Positions 25,615-34,510 are shown, counted from the first letter of the stretch. The stretch is DNA of 55,533 nucleotides from an uncultured Clostridia bacterium (GCA_910579745.1 CAJTVH010000017.1:1-55533); one strand, 5' to 3'. Notes: a model not told the origin generated them from the letters alone. Numbers and translations: made by a program.

Positions 25615-26745
25615 TTAATACCTATCTATATGTATTACTTTATCTTTATAAGTTATCGTTCTCTCACAATTAACACCTATCTCATAAGATAAAATTCCGC
25701 CTCCCGTTTTCCAATAATACTCATGTTTCCCCCCATCCTCCGATAAAACGTCCCATAAACCACTGTCTCCTCTTCCATACTCACTGTAGCTGTCAGATAT
25801 ATTTTTTGTATTGTCTATATCATTAGAAATTCCCTTTGGTATTTTTATATAATAATTCCCCTTGCCGTCGCCGTTAAATTTAATTTCTTTATAAGTCCAG
25901 TTTACTTTACTTTGTTTAAGATATTTATTAAAAAACACGTCGTCAAGGGATATAGCCTCATAATCAACCAGCTTAGGCTTGTTTTCCGTATTTAAAAGAA
26001 ATTCCTTTCTTCCGTTATATTCACAATTAAGTTTAAGTCCTCTCCCTGTAGGAGTAAAATAACCGTTCCAATCACCCAAATAGCTATATCCCGTAAAAAA
26101 GTAAGTGTTTCCTTTCGGAGATACAATCTTTATAGAGCCATATCCGTAAGTATCCTCACCACCTTGGGAAATACTGTAATCAGCGTAAGTTAAGTCAATC
26201 TCAACATAAGAATCGCCGATCTTTGTCACTTTCATACCGTCAAGAGAGTATTCGCCGTTAGGAAGCTTCGTATAATCCGCGAGATAAGCGGATAGACTTC
26301 TATAACTGTTTTTGTATAGAATTATATTTATTCTATACCGTCTCACAGCCTTGTTATAATCTTCCGTATAACGTGATAACAGAATATTCTCATCCCATTT
26401 TCTTATATCGACTCCTGTATTCCGCCAATTATAATTTTCATAATAATCATATTCTTCTGTCGGATAATTAGGATGATGATAACTGTATACTATATATTCA
26501 TCATTTCTCAAATAGTTCTCAAAATCCTCTATTTTTTTATCATAAATTTTCTTCTGTTCCTCTGTCGCTTTTCCGCTTTTTATAATACTGTCAGTAAATG
26601 TGTTGAGTTCTTTTGTAAAATCCGTCATTCTATTTATCGCCGTTTTTGTTCGCTCAATACAAATATCCTCATTTTCAGCTAATATCGTAGTATAAGACAA
26701 TAAACTTAATAAAACAATAAACAATAATAAAATAAATTTTTTCAT
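25615..26745 (-). CDS. Secreted protein of unknown function inside the B12 locus
   Basis: I do not recognise this 376-residue protein. It begins with a clear signal peptide (residues about 1-23, FILLLFIVLLSLLSY then ILA before ENED). The first 100 mature residues are charged and probably helical. The rest is rich in Tyr, Gly and Asp and looks like beta structure (for example TYADYSISQGGEDTYGYGSIK and GGGILSYEIGVNCERTITY). No lipobox or anchor is seen; two Cys occur, one near each end. It has AGGGGG before its ATG and follows a 226-base gap with a hairpin, so it could start a new transcript running into cbiD. Its place beside a binding protein and exported CbiK suggests an extracellular role. 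Confidence 0.8.
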   Translation of the reverse strand: MKKFILLLFIVLLSLLSYTTILAENEDICIERTKTAINRMTDFTKELNTFTDSIIKSGKATEEQKKIYDKKIEDFENYLRNDEYIVYSYHHPNYPTEEYDYYENYNWRNTGVDIRKWDENILLSRYTEDYNKAVRRYRINIILYKNSYRSLSAYLADYTKLPNGEYSLDGMKVTKIGDSYVEIDLTYADYSISQGGEDTYGYGSIKIVSPKGNTYFFTGYSYLGDWNGYFTPTGRGLKLNCEYNGRKEFLLNTENKPKLVDYEAISLDDVFFNKYLKQSKVNWTYKEIKFNGDGKGNYYIKIPKGISNDIDNTKNISDSYSEYGRGDSGLWDVLSEDGGKHEYYWKTGGGILSYEIGVNCERTITYKDKVIHIDRY

Positions 26746-26839
26746 ATGAGGTTACCCCCTAAATATAATTTTTATAAAACACACTTTTTAAATATTTTAA
26801 CACTTCAATATTTATTATAACAATTCACAAAATTTTTAG

Positions 26840-26914
26840 AGCTAACCAATAAAATAGTTCCTTAATATATTAAACTTATTAAAATTCACTTGTTCCTTCT
26901 TTTATTGGTTAGCT
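26840..26914. repeat. Inverted repeat upstream of the unknown secreted gene
   Basis: AGCTAACCAATAAAA (26840-26854) and TTTTATTGGTTAGCT (26900-26914) are perfect 15-bp arms around a 45-base AT-rich loop. There is no long T run after either arm, so it is not a standard terminator. It lies in the minus-strand leader between btuF and the unknown gene and could be an attenuator, a processing site or a tiny mobile remnant. On the minus strand a possible promoter (TTGTTA, 18 bases, TAAAAT) lies between it and the gene. Confidence 0.6.
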
Positions 26915-26971
26915 ATTAATTAAATACTTTCTTAAGAGTTATCAACTAGCTCCTCTAATATTTTACCATAC

Positions 26972-28429
26972 TTACCGTCTTGTATCAATTTTCTCAAAAG
27001 CTTTTATTATTTCCAGACAACTGACTTTTCTGTCAGGCTCAAATTTACCGTCCCTAAGCTCAAAAACGCCGTTTTCAACAAGCGTTCTCACAATGTTTTT
27101 ATGTTCACTCTCATCTATGTCCTGTATTTCCACCTTTTTGTCCTTTGATGAAAAATTGCCCATAACGAATACCGTTTGAGCCAGCTCGTCTCTAGTCACA
27201 TTATTATCAGGATAAAAATATTCTTTTCCGTTATCTTTAGTGCCTTCAACATACCCCGCCAAAACACTTGTCTCAATAGCGTCAAAATCCTTATCCCTCC
27301 AATTTATATCATTAAAAAGACCAAATGTATGCCCCTTTCGTTCTGTATCATAATAAGATGAGGAACTCGGAACAACTACGGGAAGATTTTTATACCTGAA
27401 AATTATATTGGCAAAATCTCTCCTTGTGGCGGTATTATCATTTTTATACTCGGAAAGATCGTTCATAATCTCTGGATAAAGGTATCTGGCGATTTCTCTA
27501 ACTCCTTTAGTATATCTGAAAGTCGGAGAGGAAATAATTTTTTCGTTTATAGTAAAAAACCGGCCGTTTTTAAGCGCCTTTATAATATCAAACCCAGCTC
27601 TTTCCGATATTCCCTGTTTGCTTGCCCCGCTGTTCATAGAACCTCTTTGGGAAATATACACATCAATTTTATCGGCGTTCATAAGAACCTTTTCCTCGCC
27701 AAAATCGGCGATAGAACTTCCCTCCTCCAAAGGCTTGGCGTCTTTTGCGATATTTATTCCACCCGCGGATTCGATGGCTATACCAGCCATTGAGTCCGAT
27801 GTGATTGTTCTTACGTTTGTTTCCGTGGATTCAAAAAACAATGTCTGTTTCGGAGAAATCCCTGAAGTAATACTTTTTATATCATCTAACTCTTTGTGAA
27901 ACTCCAAAAGAAGCTTTTGGGCGTTTTCCTCCATCCCTGTAATCATAGCGAGTTTTTTTATGTATTCATCAAATTTATCAAATTTATCCGGATAGAGTGA
28001 AACAACTTTTATCCCAGAGCTTTCAATAACTTTGACAAAATCAGGTACCTTTTTTCTTATAAAAGGACGTATAATAACCAAATCGGGATTCGCAGAAATA
28101 ACTTTTTCCGGGTCCCCGTTATAATCAAAAACCTCGGCTAAAGCGGCGTCCGGCGGATAAGTACACGTTTTATGCCGCCCGATAACTTTCTCTCCAGCTC
28201 CAAGATAATATAAATTTTCCGTATGCGCTGAATATAAAGAAATTATCCTTTCGGCTGGCTTATCAAGGTTAATTTCATTTCCGTCGTCGTCAATAAAACT
28301 GACTTCGAATTTTGAAGCCTCTCCCAAAGCTTCTTTATTTAAATTGTCTGAACCGTCACAGCCCGTAAGCAATATTAATATCTCAAATAAAATTAAAAAC
28401 ATAATAAAATTAAATTTTAAACTTCTCAT
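26972..28429 (-). CDS. BtuF-like lipoprotein binding protein with C-terminal SLH-like repeats
   Basis: About 485 residues from the ATG at 28429; an open extension of 21 codons upstream has no support. The lipoprotein signal ends ILILLTGC (Cys at about residue 24 from that start). Residues about 45-320 form a BtuF/FepB-type periplasmic-binding fold: PAERIISLYSAHTENLYYLGAGEKVIG, then ANPDLVIIRPF. The last 150 residues look like SLH repeats (TRRDFANIIFRY, FDAIETSVLAGYVEG, YFYPDNNVTRDELAQTVF, KVSCLEIIKAFEKI). It should capture a corrinoid, haem-like or cobalt complex for BtuC/BtuD just upstream, held by lipid and possibly also by the cell wall. Confidence 0.85.
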   Translation of the reverse strand: MRSLKFNFIMFLILFEILILLTGCDGSDNLNKEALGEASKFEVSFIDDDGNEINLDKPAERIISLYSAHTENLYYLGAGEKVIGRHKTCTYPPDAALAEVFDYNGDPEKVISANPDLVIIRPFIRKKVPDFVKVIESSGIKVVSLYPDKFDKFDEYIKKLAMITGMEENAQKLLLEFHKELDDIKSITSGISPKQTLFFESTETNVRTITSDSMAGIAIESAGGINIAKDAKPLEEGSSIADFGEEKVLMNADKIDVYISQRGSMNSGASKQGISERAGFDIIKALKNGRFFTINEKIISSPTFRYTKGVREIARYLYPEIMNDLSEYKNDNTATRRDFANIIFRYKNLPVVVPSSSSYYDTERKGHTFGLFNDINWRDKDFDAIETSVLAGYVEGTKDNGKEYFYPDNNVTRDELAQTVFVMGNFSSKDKKVEIQDIDESEHKNIVRTLVENGVFELRDGKFEPDRKVSCLEIIKAFEKIDTRR

Positions 28430-28503
28430 AATTAACGTCAAGCCTTTCAAACACAAACCAGCATAATTAATATTTATAAACAAGGTCTTCATTCCCCGTT
28501 TAC

Positions 28504-29469
28504 TTAATCGTTTAAAGCGTTTTTACAATGAGTTACAAACATATCCTGAATACCCTGATACTCTCCAAGACCTTTAAGTACACACTCAACTTCATAACCC
28601 TCTTTTTTAAGCTGAGTTTTCCAGCTGTCCTCCTCATCGCCAGCCATATCATTATTGGCGTGGTCTCCGGCTACAATCATAAAAGGAATAAGCGTGACTT
28701 TTTTAGGCTTAAACTTTTCAAGGTCTTTTTTTATTTTATCAAGATGGGGATACCCCTCGACAGTTCCGACAAAAACGTTTTCATACCCTTCCGCTTTAAA
28801 TCTGTAATCAAGAGCGGAATAAGTGGCGTTAGCGAAATGATTGGTTCCATGGCCCATAAACACCACCGCGCACGTCTTATCGGAAAGCCGCGGAATATCT
28901 TTAGCCACAGCGTCTATAACGTCTTTATAATCTTCGCTTGACGTAAGTAAGGGTTTACCGTATTTAACTGAAACAAAGTTTTTCTCAAAAGGCTTTGTAA
29001 GTTCTCTCATCTCATCGTATTCTTCCCCATTCATAACATGAGTAGGCTGAATAATCAAAGAACCGTATCCCTCGTCAATAAATTTTTCCATGGCCTCTTT
29101 TACGTTATCAATTTTTTCATTATCTCTTCTCGCTATTTTATCAATAATTGTTTGACTTGTAAAAGCTCGTCTTTGGTCATAATCTGGAAAAGCCTCCGCT
29201 ATTTTTTTCTCGATAGAGCCAATAGTCTTTTCTCTTGACTCATTATAGCTTGTCCCAAAACTTACTACTAAAATGGCTTTTTTATTCACGTCACCCTTTT
29301 TCTCATTATTATTGTTTTTCATATCGGAAATATCACTCTCCCCATTTTTTTCAGACAAATTCTCAAAACTTGTTTCCATATCTCTGTTTTCACCGCTGGC
29401 GCATCCGCATAAAGCTAAGGATAAAACAAATAAAATCGTTTTTAAACATACCCGTATACTTTTTTTCAT
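28504..29469 (-). CDS. cbiK: Sirohydrochlorin cobaltochelatase, predicted lipoprotein form
   Basis: A 321-residue protein. The chelatase part (about 65-321) matches CbiK: ILVVSFGTSYNESREKTIG, QPTHVMNGEEYDEM with a metal-ligand His, VVFMGHGTNHFANATYSAL, and FMIVAGDHANNDMAG with the second His. Ahead of it is a lipoprotein signal peptide ending LALCGC (Cys 23) and a 40-residue Asn/Glu/Lys-rich linker. It should therefore sit outside the membrane, as does the periplasmic CbiK of Desulfovibrio. The cytoplasmic pathway needs a chelatase after the SirC step, so this location is odd. An internal Met at residue 50 (29322) could give a cytoplasmic form, but its nearest Shine-Dalgarno match is about 15 bases away. 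Confidence 0.9.
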   Translation of the reverse strand: MKKSIRVCLKTILFVLSLALCGCASGENRDMETSFENLSEKNGESDISDMKNNNNEKKGDVNKKAILVVSFGTSYNESREKTIGSIEKKIAEAFPDYDQRRAFTSQTIIDKIARRDNEKIDNVKEAMEKFIDEGYGSLIIQPTHVMNGEEYDEMRELTKPFEKNFVSVKYGKPLLTSSEDYKDVIDAVAKDIPRLSDKTCAVVFMGHGTNHFANATYSALDYRFKAEGYENVFVGTVEGYPHLDKIKKDLEKFKPKKVTLIPFMIVAGDHANNDMAGDEEDSWKTQLKKEGYEVECVLKGLGEYQGIQDMFVTHCKNALND

Positions 29470-29539
29470 AGTAAATTTTCTCCTTTTTACGCAATTATCA
29501 TTTTTTTAAGAACCCAAATATTATTTATACTTATTATTA

Positions 29540-30307
29540 CTATGTAATTATACGGAAGTATTTTTTGTTAAAATCTATTTTCACCTCCACGTTAAACACT
29601 TCCCGGAAAAAATCTTTATTAAGTAAATCCTTCGGTTTTCCAAAGGAGTATACCTCGCCGTTTTTTAAAGCTAAAATTTTATCACTTTTCTCAAAAGCCA
29701 AATTAATATCGTGAGATATATTTATCACCGTAACACCATTATTTTTACATTCCCTTAAAATAATCTCCGTCATTTTAATTCTCGATGATATGTCAAGACC
29801 GCTCGCCGCCTCATCAAGAAACAACAGTTTCGGTTTCTGCGATAAAGCTCTGGCGATAAAAACTTTCTGTTTTTGTCCCCCGCTTATGGAATTTATACTT
29901 TTATGAGCGTATTCAATCGTCTCAGTCATAGTCATAATACTTTTTATAAAATCAATATCATCTTTATTAAGTCCGTTTAAATTTCCTTTATGGGGATAAA
30001 GCCCCATAGATACGATCTCAAAACATGAAAATGGAAAATCGCACTCACAGTTTTGATATAACATTGAAATTTCTCTCGCTCTTCTTAAATAACTCACTTT
30101 TTTTAAATTCTCGCCGTTATAAATGATTTTCCCGTCATAACTCTTTAAATTTCCGTTTATAACTTTAATGAGAGTTGACTTTCCGCTTCCGTTTTCGCCT
30201 ATAACAGAAATCATCTCTCCCCTGGTTGCCTCAAAACAAATATTTTTTAAAAAAGGCTCTTTTTTATAGCCAAAAAATAAATTCTCAACTTTTAAAATAG
30301 TTTCCAT
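29540..30307 (-). CDS. btuD: ABC transporter ATP-binding protein, BtuD/FecE type
   Basis: A 255-residue ATPase. Walker A is GENGSGKST, the signature is SISGGQKQKVFIARAL, Walker B is KLLFLDEAASGLD, and the switch His is in VINISHDINLA. It is the iron-siderophore/B12/haem class of importer ATPases. The ATG overlaps the btuC stop as TAATG. With BtuC and the SLH-bearing binding protein it makes an importer; its place in the B12 locus suggests corrinoid or a related metal-tetrapyrrole, but the substrate cannot be fixed from the ATPase. Confidence 0.9.
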   Translation of the reverse strand: METILKVENLFFGYKKEPFLKNICFEATRGEMISVIGENGSGKSTLIKVINGNLKSYDGKIIYNGENLKKVSYLRRAREISMLYQNCECDFPFSCFEIVSMGLYPHKGNLNGLNKDDIDFIKSIMTMTETIEYAHKSINSISGGQKQKVFIARALSQKPKLLFLDEAASGLDISSRIKMTEIILRECKNNGVTVINISHDINLAFEKSDKILALKNGEVYSFGKPKDLLNKDFFREVFNVEVKIDFNKKYFRIIT

Positions 30308-31353
30308 TATCCTCCTACCCGCTTTTTCATAAAAATAAATATAAAGAAAGGACCTCCTATAAGAGTCGTTAAAATTCCAACAGGAATTTCACCAGATGAA
30401 ATAAGCCTCGCGAAAGTATCCGCCGTCATAAGCAAAAGAGCTCCAAACAAGGCCGATAAAGGAATAAGGGCCCTATTTCTGGCTGTAATCCAAAACCTTA
30501 TCAAATGCGGAACAATCAGTCCTACAAACCCAATAACACCGCATACAGACACGCATACGGCTGTAATAACCGACCCCGCCGTTAAATATAAAAACCTCGC
30601 TCTGTTTACATTAACGCCGAGAGAACCCGCCGCCTCATCTCCTAACGCCATAATATCAAGCGACTTAGCGAAAAACACCGAAATTATCGTTAATATAACG
30701 CATATAGGAGCGACAATTATAACATCGCTCCATCCTTTGGCTGATAAACTTCCCATAATCCAAAACACAATCGCCCCTACATTCTCTCCCGCAAGTATTT
30801 TCATAAAACTTACCCCTGATGAAAGAACGGAACTTACTATAATTCCGGCAATAACAATATTAGAACTGTTAAAACTTCCTCCCTTTCTGGCGATTAAAAT
30901 CACAATAAAAAGCGTGACAAACGCGCCTATAAGCGCCGCCGAAACTGTCGGAAAGTAAATTCCGAAAATTAAATTTACGGTAATCGCCGCAGACGCTCCG
31001 AAACTAGCTCCCGTAGATATTCCTATGGTATAAGGGTCGGCAAGTGGATTTTGAAGTATAGCCTGAAAAATCGCTCCCGAAACAGCGAGCCCCATTCCTA
31101 TAAAACAAGAGCATATTATTCTCGGAAGCCTTATATTCCATATAACAGATAAAATATTTTCCGCCACATTAGGCTCTGTTCCAAAAATCTTACCAGCCAT
31201 AACCTTAAAAACGTCAGAAACCGTAATATCCATCGCTCCCATACAAACACTCACAAGCCCTACTATAAAAAGTGTTATTAAAAGCGTAGCTAAAACCGAT
31301 ATATATTTTATTTTCTCAATTTTCAGTTTTTTTTCTATGTAATAATTATTCAC
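30307..31353 (-). CDS. btuC: ABC transporter permease, BtuC/FecCD type
   Basis: A 348-residue membrane protein with about ten membrane segments. Family markers are WNIRLPRIICSCFIGMGLAVSGAIFQAILQNPLADPYTIGISTGA (key residues RLPR, GAxxQxxxxNPLADPxxxGxSxGA) and GVIGFVGLIVPHLIR near the C-terminus. Start is GTG at 31353 with AAAGGG eight bases before. A 163-base gap separates it from cbiC; it contains only a small hairpin (GTATAGC arms, 31467-31489) and no second riboswitch that I can see, so it probably shares the main leader. Confidence 0.92.
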   Translation of the reverse strand: MNNYYIEKKLKIEKIKYISVLATLLITLFIVGLVSVCMGAMDITVSDVFKVMAGKIFGTEPNVAENILSVIWNIRLPRIICSCFIGMGLAVSGAIFQAILQNPLADPYTIGISTGASFGASAAITVNLIFGIYFPTVSAALIGAFVTLFIVILIARKGGSFNSSNIVIAGIIVSSVLSSGVSFMKILAGENVGAIVFWIMGSLSAKGWSDVIIVAPICVILTIISVFFAKSLDIMALGDEAAGSLGVNVNRARFLYLTAGSVITAVCVSVCGVIGFVGLIVPHLIRFWITARNRALIPLSALFGALLLMTADTFARLISSGEIPVGILTTLIGGPFFIFIFMKKRVGG

Positions 31354-31516
31354 ACCTATTTCCCTTTAAAAGTATACAAACTCAAAACTACGTTTTATCA
31401 AACTCAAAATAACTTTCAATTATTTCATTAAAAATTGTTTTTAACAGATAATCAAGGTTATAGTTAGTATAGCTTTCCTGCCGCTATACATTCGATAACT
31501 GAAATTTACCTATTAA

Positions 31517-32137
31517 TTATCTTTTTATTTTATATATAAGAGCGTTTACTATTGCGGCCGCGATATTGCTGCCGCCTTTATTTCCCTTCGAGACAATATA
31601 AGGAATGTCGCCTTTTAAAATAAGCTCTTTCGCCTCGATAACATTTACAAACCCAACCGGCACACCAATAATAACAGCTGGCCTCATTAACCCTTCTCTA
31701 ACAAGTTTGTCAATCCATATAAGAGCGGTAGGGGCGTTTCCTATAGCGAGTATTAACTCTTTCTCAACTCCGCAGGCTCTTTCCATACTTACCATCGCTC
31801 TTGTCACGCCTCTCTCTTTCGCCTCTTTTGAAACATCCCTATCTCCTATAAAACATTTTACTTCGCCGCCAAGAGAAGAAACAATCTTTTTATTAATTCC
31901 AGAAAACGCCATATTAGTATCCGTTACTACACACGCCCCCCGTTTTATCGCCGAAACGGCCCTATCAACAACACCATCGGAAAATACTAGATTATCAGCA
32001 TAGTCAAAATCGGCGGACGTATGAATAACTCTTTTAACAATATCGTCTTTCCCGCCTCCAAAGATTTTTCCGTTAAGCTTTTCCGTAATAATATCAAAAC
32101 TTTTTTTTTCAATATCCATAGGCTTTACAATATTCAT
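31517..32137 (-). CDS. cbiC: Cobalt-precorrin-8 methylmutase
   Basis: A 206-residue CbiC/CobH, which moves the methyl group from C11 to C12 to give cobyrinate. The catalytic His lies in RVIHTSADFDYADNLVFS (about residue 38). VVTDTNMAFSGINKK, IGNAPTALIWIDKLV and AVIIGVPVGFVNVIEAKE follow the family order. The start overlaps the stop of cobA-hemD by four bases as ATGA. A poly-T stretch in the plus strand (32101-32109) corresponds to lysines, not a frameshift. Confidence 0.95.
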   Translation of the reverse strand: MNIVKPMDIEKKSFDIITEKLNGKIFGGGKDDIVKRVIHTSADFDYADNLVFSDGVVDRAVSAIKRGACVVTDTNMAFSGINKKIVSSLGGEVKCFIGDRDVSKEAKERGVTRAMVSMERACGVEKELILAIGNAPTALIWIDKLVREGLMRPAVIIGVPVGFVNVIEAKELILKGDIPYIVSKGNKGGSNIAAAIVNALIYKIKR

Positions 32138-33633
32138 TCGTGTCTTCCCACCTCCGATACAACCGCTGAAACTATATCCTCAATAACGGCGTTTTCACTC
32201 ACAATAGTTCTAATACCATATTTAACGGCCTCCATATTAGTTTTTTCTCCTATACACACTCCCTTAAATTTATCATACCCTCCGCATACGGAAGAAACAA
32301 AAGCTTTCACCGTCGAAACCGAAGTAAACGTAACATAATCAACCTCGCCGTTAATTATTCTGTTTTCAAGCTCAAAACCCCTGCCGTTTACATATTCTGT
32401 ATAGTAAACCGCCGTATCATTAAACTCAATGTCACCTTTTTTAAGTTCGTTAATTATATCATCAGAACCCTCTCTCGCCCTTAAAAGAAGAACTTTTATC
32501 TTTTTCCCTTGTAAAACAAGCGTTTTACCTAAATTCTTTCCACTATATATTTTGGGCATAAAATCATAAAACAAGCCGTATCTTTTAAGCTCATTTCCAG
32601 TCGCGCTTCCAATAACAGCTATTTTCTTCCCGAAAAAAAACCTTCCGTCAATCTTTCTTTTAAAAAACTCGTCAAAAACAAGTTTCACTCCCGCCGGACT
32701 TGTAAAAACAATTACATCATATACTTTTATTTTTTTACTTATATCCTCAAAAAGCTCTTCGTCTATAAGGCTTATTGTTTTAATGCAGGGATATTCAATA
32801 ACCTCAGCGCCTAAATTTCTAAATCTCTCAGAAATATTCCCTTTCCTGTCTTCAGGTCTTGTAACAACAATTCTTTTCCCTTTAAGTGGACGATTGTTGA
32901 ACCAATCGAAATCCCCGCTTAAAGAACATACTTCCCCAACAACTATAACTGCGGGACTTTTTATACCTTCTTTTTCACATAAATCAGAAATCTCGGAAAT
33001 TGAGGCGATAATTTTTCTTTGCTTAGGCGTTGTTCCATTCTCAACAACAGCGCAAGGTGTGTTTTTTCTCATTCCGTTAGAGATAAGCCCTGACATTATA
33101 TATTCTATATTTGAGATACCCATTAAAAAAACAAGAGTTCCGCCCCATAAAACACAGCTTTTAAAATTAATGTCCGCAGGCTCGTTATTCTTTCTGTGTC
33201 CCGTAACAATATGAACAGAAGAAGCGAAATCCCTGTGAGTAACAGGAATACCCGCATACGCCGGAACAGCGAGAGCGGAAGTTATCCCCGGAATAACCTC
33301 AAAATCAACGTTATGTTTTTTTAAAAGCTCAAGTTCTTCCCCTCCTCTGCCAAAAAGGAAAGGGTCTCCTCCCTTAAGCCGCAATACGTTTTTACCCTCA
33401 AGAGCTTTTTCCAGTAAAATTTTATTAATTTCACATTGAGGGATTTTATGATTTGAGCTTCTTTTCCCCGCGTCAATTATTTCAGCTTGTTTCGGAATAA
33501 GCTTTAAGATTTCCTCTCCCACAAGCCTGTCATAAATAACAACATCTGCTTGTTTAATAGCCTCCATTCCCTTTAAAGTTAAAAGTCCAATATCTCCCGG
33601 TCCGGCTCCCATGAGAATAACTTTTCCTTTCAT
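32134..33633 (-). CDS. cobA-hemD: Uroporphyrinogen-III C-methyltransferase fused to uroporphyrinogen-III synthase
   Basis: A 499-residue fusion. Residues 1-240 are the SUMT methylase: GKVILMGAGPGDIGLLTLKG (quoted in part), VLRLKGGDPFLFGRGGEE, GITSALAVPAYAGIPVTHRD. Residues about 250-499 are HemD, with RIVVTRPEDRKGNISERF and VIVFTSPAGVKLVFDEFF. It closes the uro'gen III ring and then methylates C2 and C7 to precorrin-2. The start chosen is the ATG at 33633, after GAGGGGG and one base beyond the hemC stop; eight further open codons upstream are ignored. Such fusions are known in Clostridia. Confidence 0.95.
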   Translation of the reverse strand: MKGKVILMGAGPGDIGLLTLKGMEAIKQADVVIYDRLVGEEILKLIPKQAEIIDAGKRSSNHKIPQCEINKILLEKALEGKNVLRLKGGDPFLFGRGGEELELLKKHNVDFEVIPGITSALAVPAYAGIPVTHRDFASSVHIVTGHRKNNEPADINFKSCVLWGGTLVFLMGISNIEYIMSGLISNGMRKNTPCAVVENGTTPKQRKIIASISEISDLCEKEGIKSPAVIVVGEVCSLSGDFDWFNNRPLKGKRIVVTRPEDRKGNISERFRNLGAEVIEYPCIKTISLIDEELFEDISKKIKVYDVIVFTSPAGVKLVFDEFFKRKIDGRFFFGKKIAVIGSATGNELKRYGLFYDFMPKIYSGKNLGKTLVLQGKKIKVLLLRAREGSDDIINELKKGDIEFNDTAVYYTEYVNGRGFELENRIINGEVDYVTFTSVSTVKAFVSSVCGGYDKFKGVCIGEKTNMEAVKYGIRTIVSENAVIEDIVSAVVSEVGRHE

Positions 33634-33634
33634 G

Positions 33635-34510
33635 TCAAAACCCCCTCTTAATTTCATAAGCGAGTTTCACGCCGAGACTTTCCGCGTCTTTGACGTTTCC
33701 CCTTATTTTTCTGACTTCTGAAATATTCCCCGCGGCGTAAAACCCGATAAGCTCAATCTCGTCGCCGATTAATTCAGCGAAAGCGGCTATAGGAGAAGAA
33801 CATCCTCCGTTAAACTCCCTTACAAAAGCTCTTTCAGCTTTAGAACATATTTCTGAGTCAGCGTCATTTATATATTTAAAAAACTCAAAATTATCTTCCT
33901 TTCTCGTCTGAATGGCTATAACTCCCTGCCCCGCCGCCGGAACAATCTCCCCTGCGGAAAAAACCCTGCTTATTCTTTTTTCAAGCCCAAGCCTCATAAG
34001 ACCCGCCTCAGCAAGGATTAAAGCGGAGTATTCCCCATTGTCAAGTTTATTAAGCCTTGTAATAACGTTTCCCCTTATTGACTTTATTTCAGCCTCTGGA
34101 AACAATTTTTTAAACTGAATACCTCTTCTCATACTTGAAGAGCCCACAGGTTTTGAAAAATCAATTTCAGAAACGCCGTTTGGCAAAACCAGTACATCGT
34201 AAGGAGAAGCGCGTTTTGTAAACGCCGACAGAGGAAGCCTCTCATCTATAGTCATAGGAACATCTTTAAGAGAGTGAACCGTTATATCCACATCTCCCTC
34301 AAGAAGAGCGTAATCAAGTTCTTTTATAAAAAGTCCCTTCCCTCCCACTTTGTCAAGAGTCTTGTCAAGTATTTTATCTCCCGTTGTTTTCATAGTAATA
34401 AGCTCAATTTCATAATCAGGACAATTATTTTTTATAATATTTATGACAATCTCGCTTTGTAAAACAGCCAATTTACTTTCTCTGCTTCCGACTCTTATTT
34501 TTTTAGGCAT
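33635..34510 (-). CDS. hemC: Hydroxymethylbilane synthase
   Basis: A 291-residue porphobilinogen deaminase. The N-terminus has IRVGSRESKLAVLQSE. TTGDKILDKTLDKVGGKGLFIKELD (key GGKGLF), HSLKDVP, SSMRRGIQ and IRGNVITRLNKL line the active site. FNGGCSSPIAAFAE carries the Cys that binds the dipyrromethane cofactor. Family length is normal. It overlaps the preceding cbiJ-sirC gene by eight bases and is followed at once by cobA-hemD, so precursor synthesis runs straight into corrin formation. Confidence 0.97.
   Translation of the reverse strand: MPKKIRVGSRESKLAVLQSEIVINIIKNNCPDYEIELITMKTTGDKILDKTLDKVGGKGLFIKELDYALLEGDVDITVHSLKDVPMTIDERLPLSAFTKRASPYDVLVLPNGVSEIDFSKPVGSSSMRRGIQFKKLFPEAEIKSIRGNVITRLNKLDNGEYSALILAEAGLMRLGLEKRISRVFSAGEIVPAAGQGVIAIQTRKEDNFEFFKYINDADSEICSKAERAFVREFNGGCSSPIAAFAELIGDEIELIGFYAAGNISEVRKIRGNVKDAESLGVKLAYEIKRGF

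Noticed and set aside
31354..31516. A second cobalamin riboswitch before the btuC gene
   Set aside because: I looked for the GAATCC and GCCACTGT-type core on the minus strand and found only a short GTATAGC hairpin without a T run.
32101..32109. Nine-T run as a possible frameshift in cbiC
   Set aside because: It encodes consecutive lysines and serine-phenylalanine context in the right frame, and the protein matches the family on both sides.
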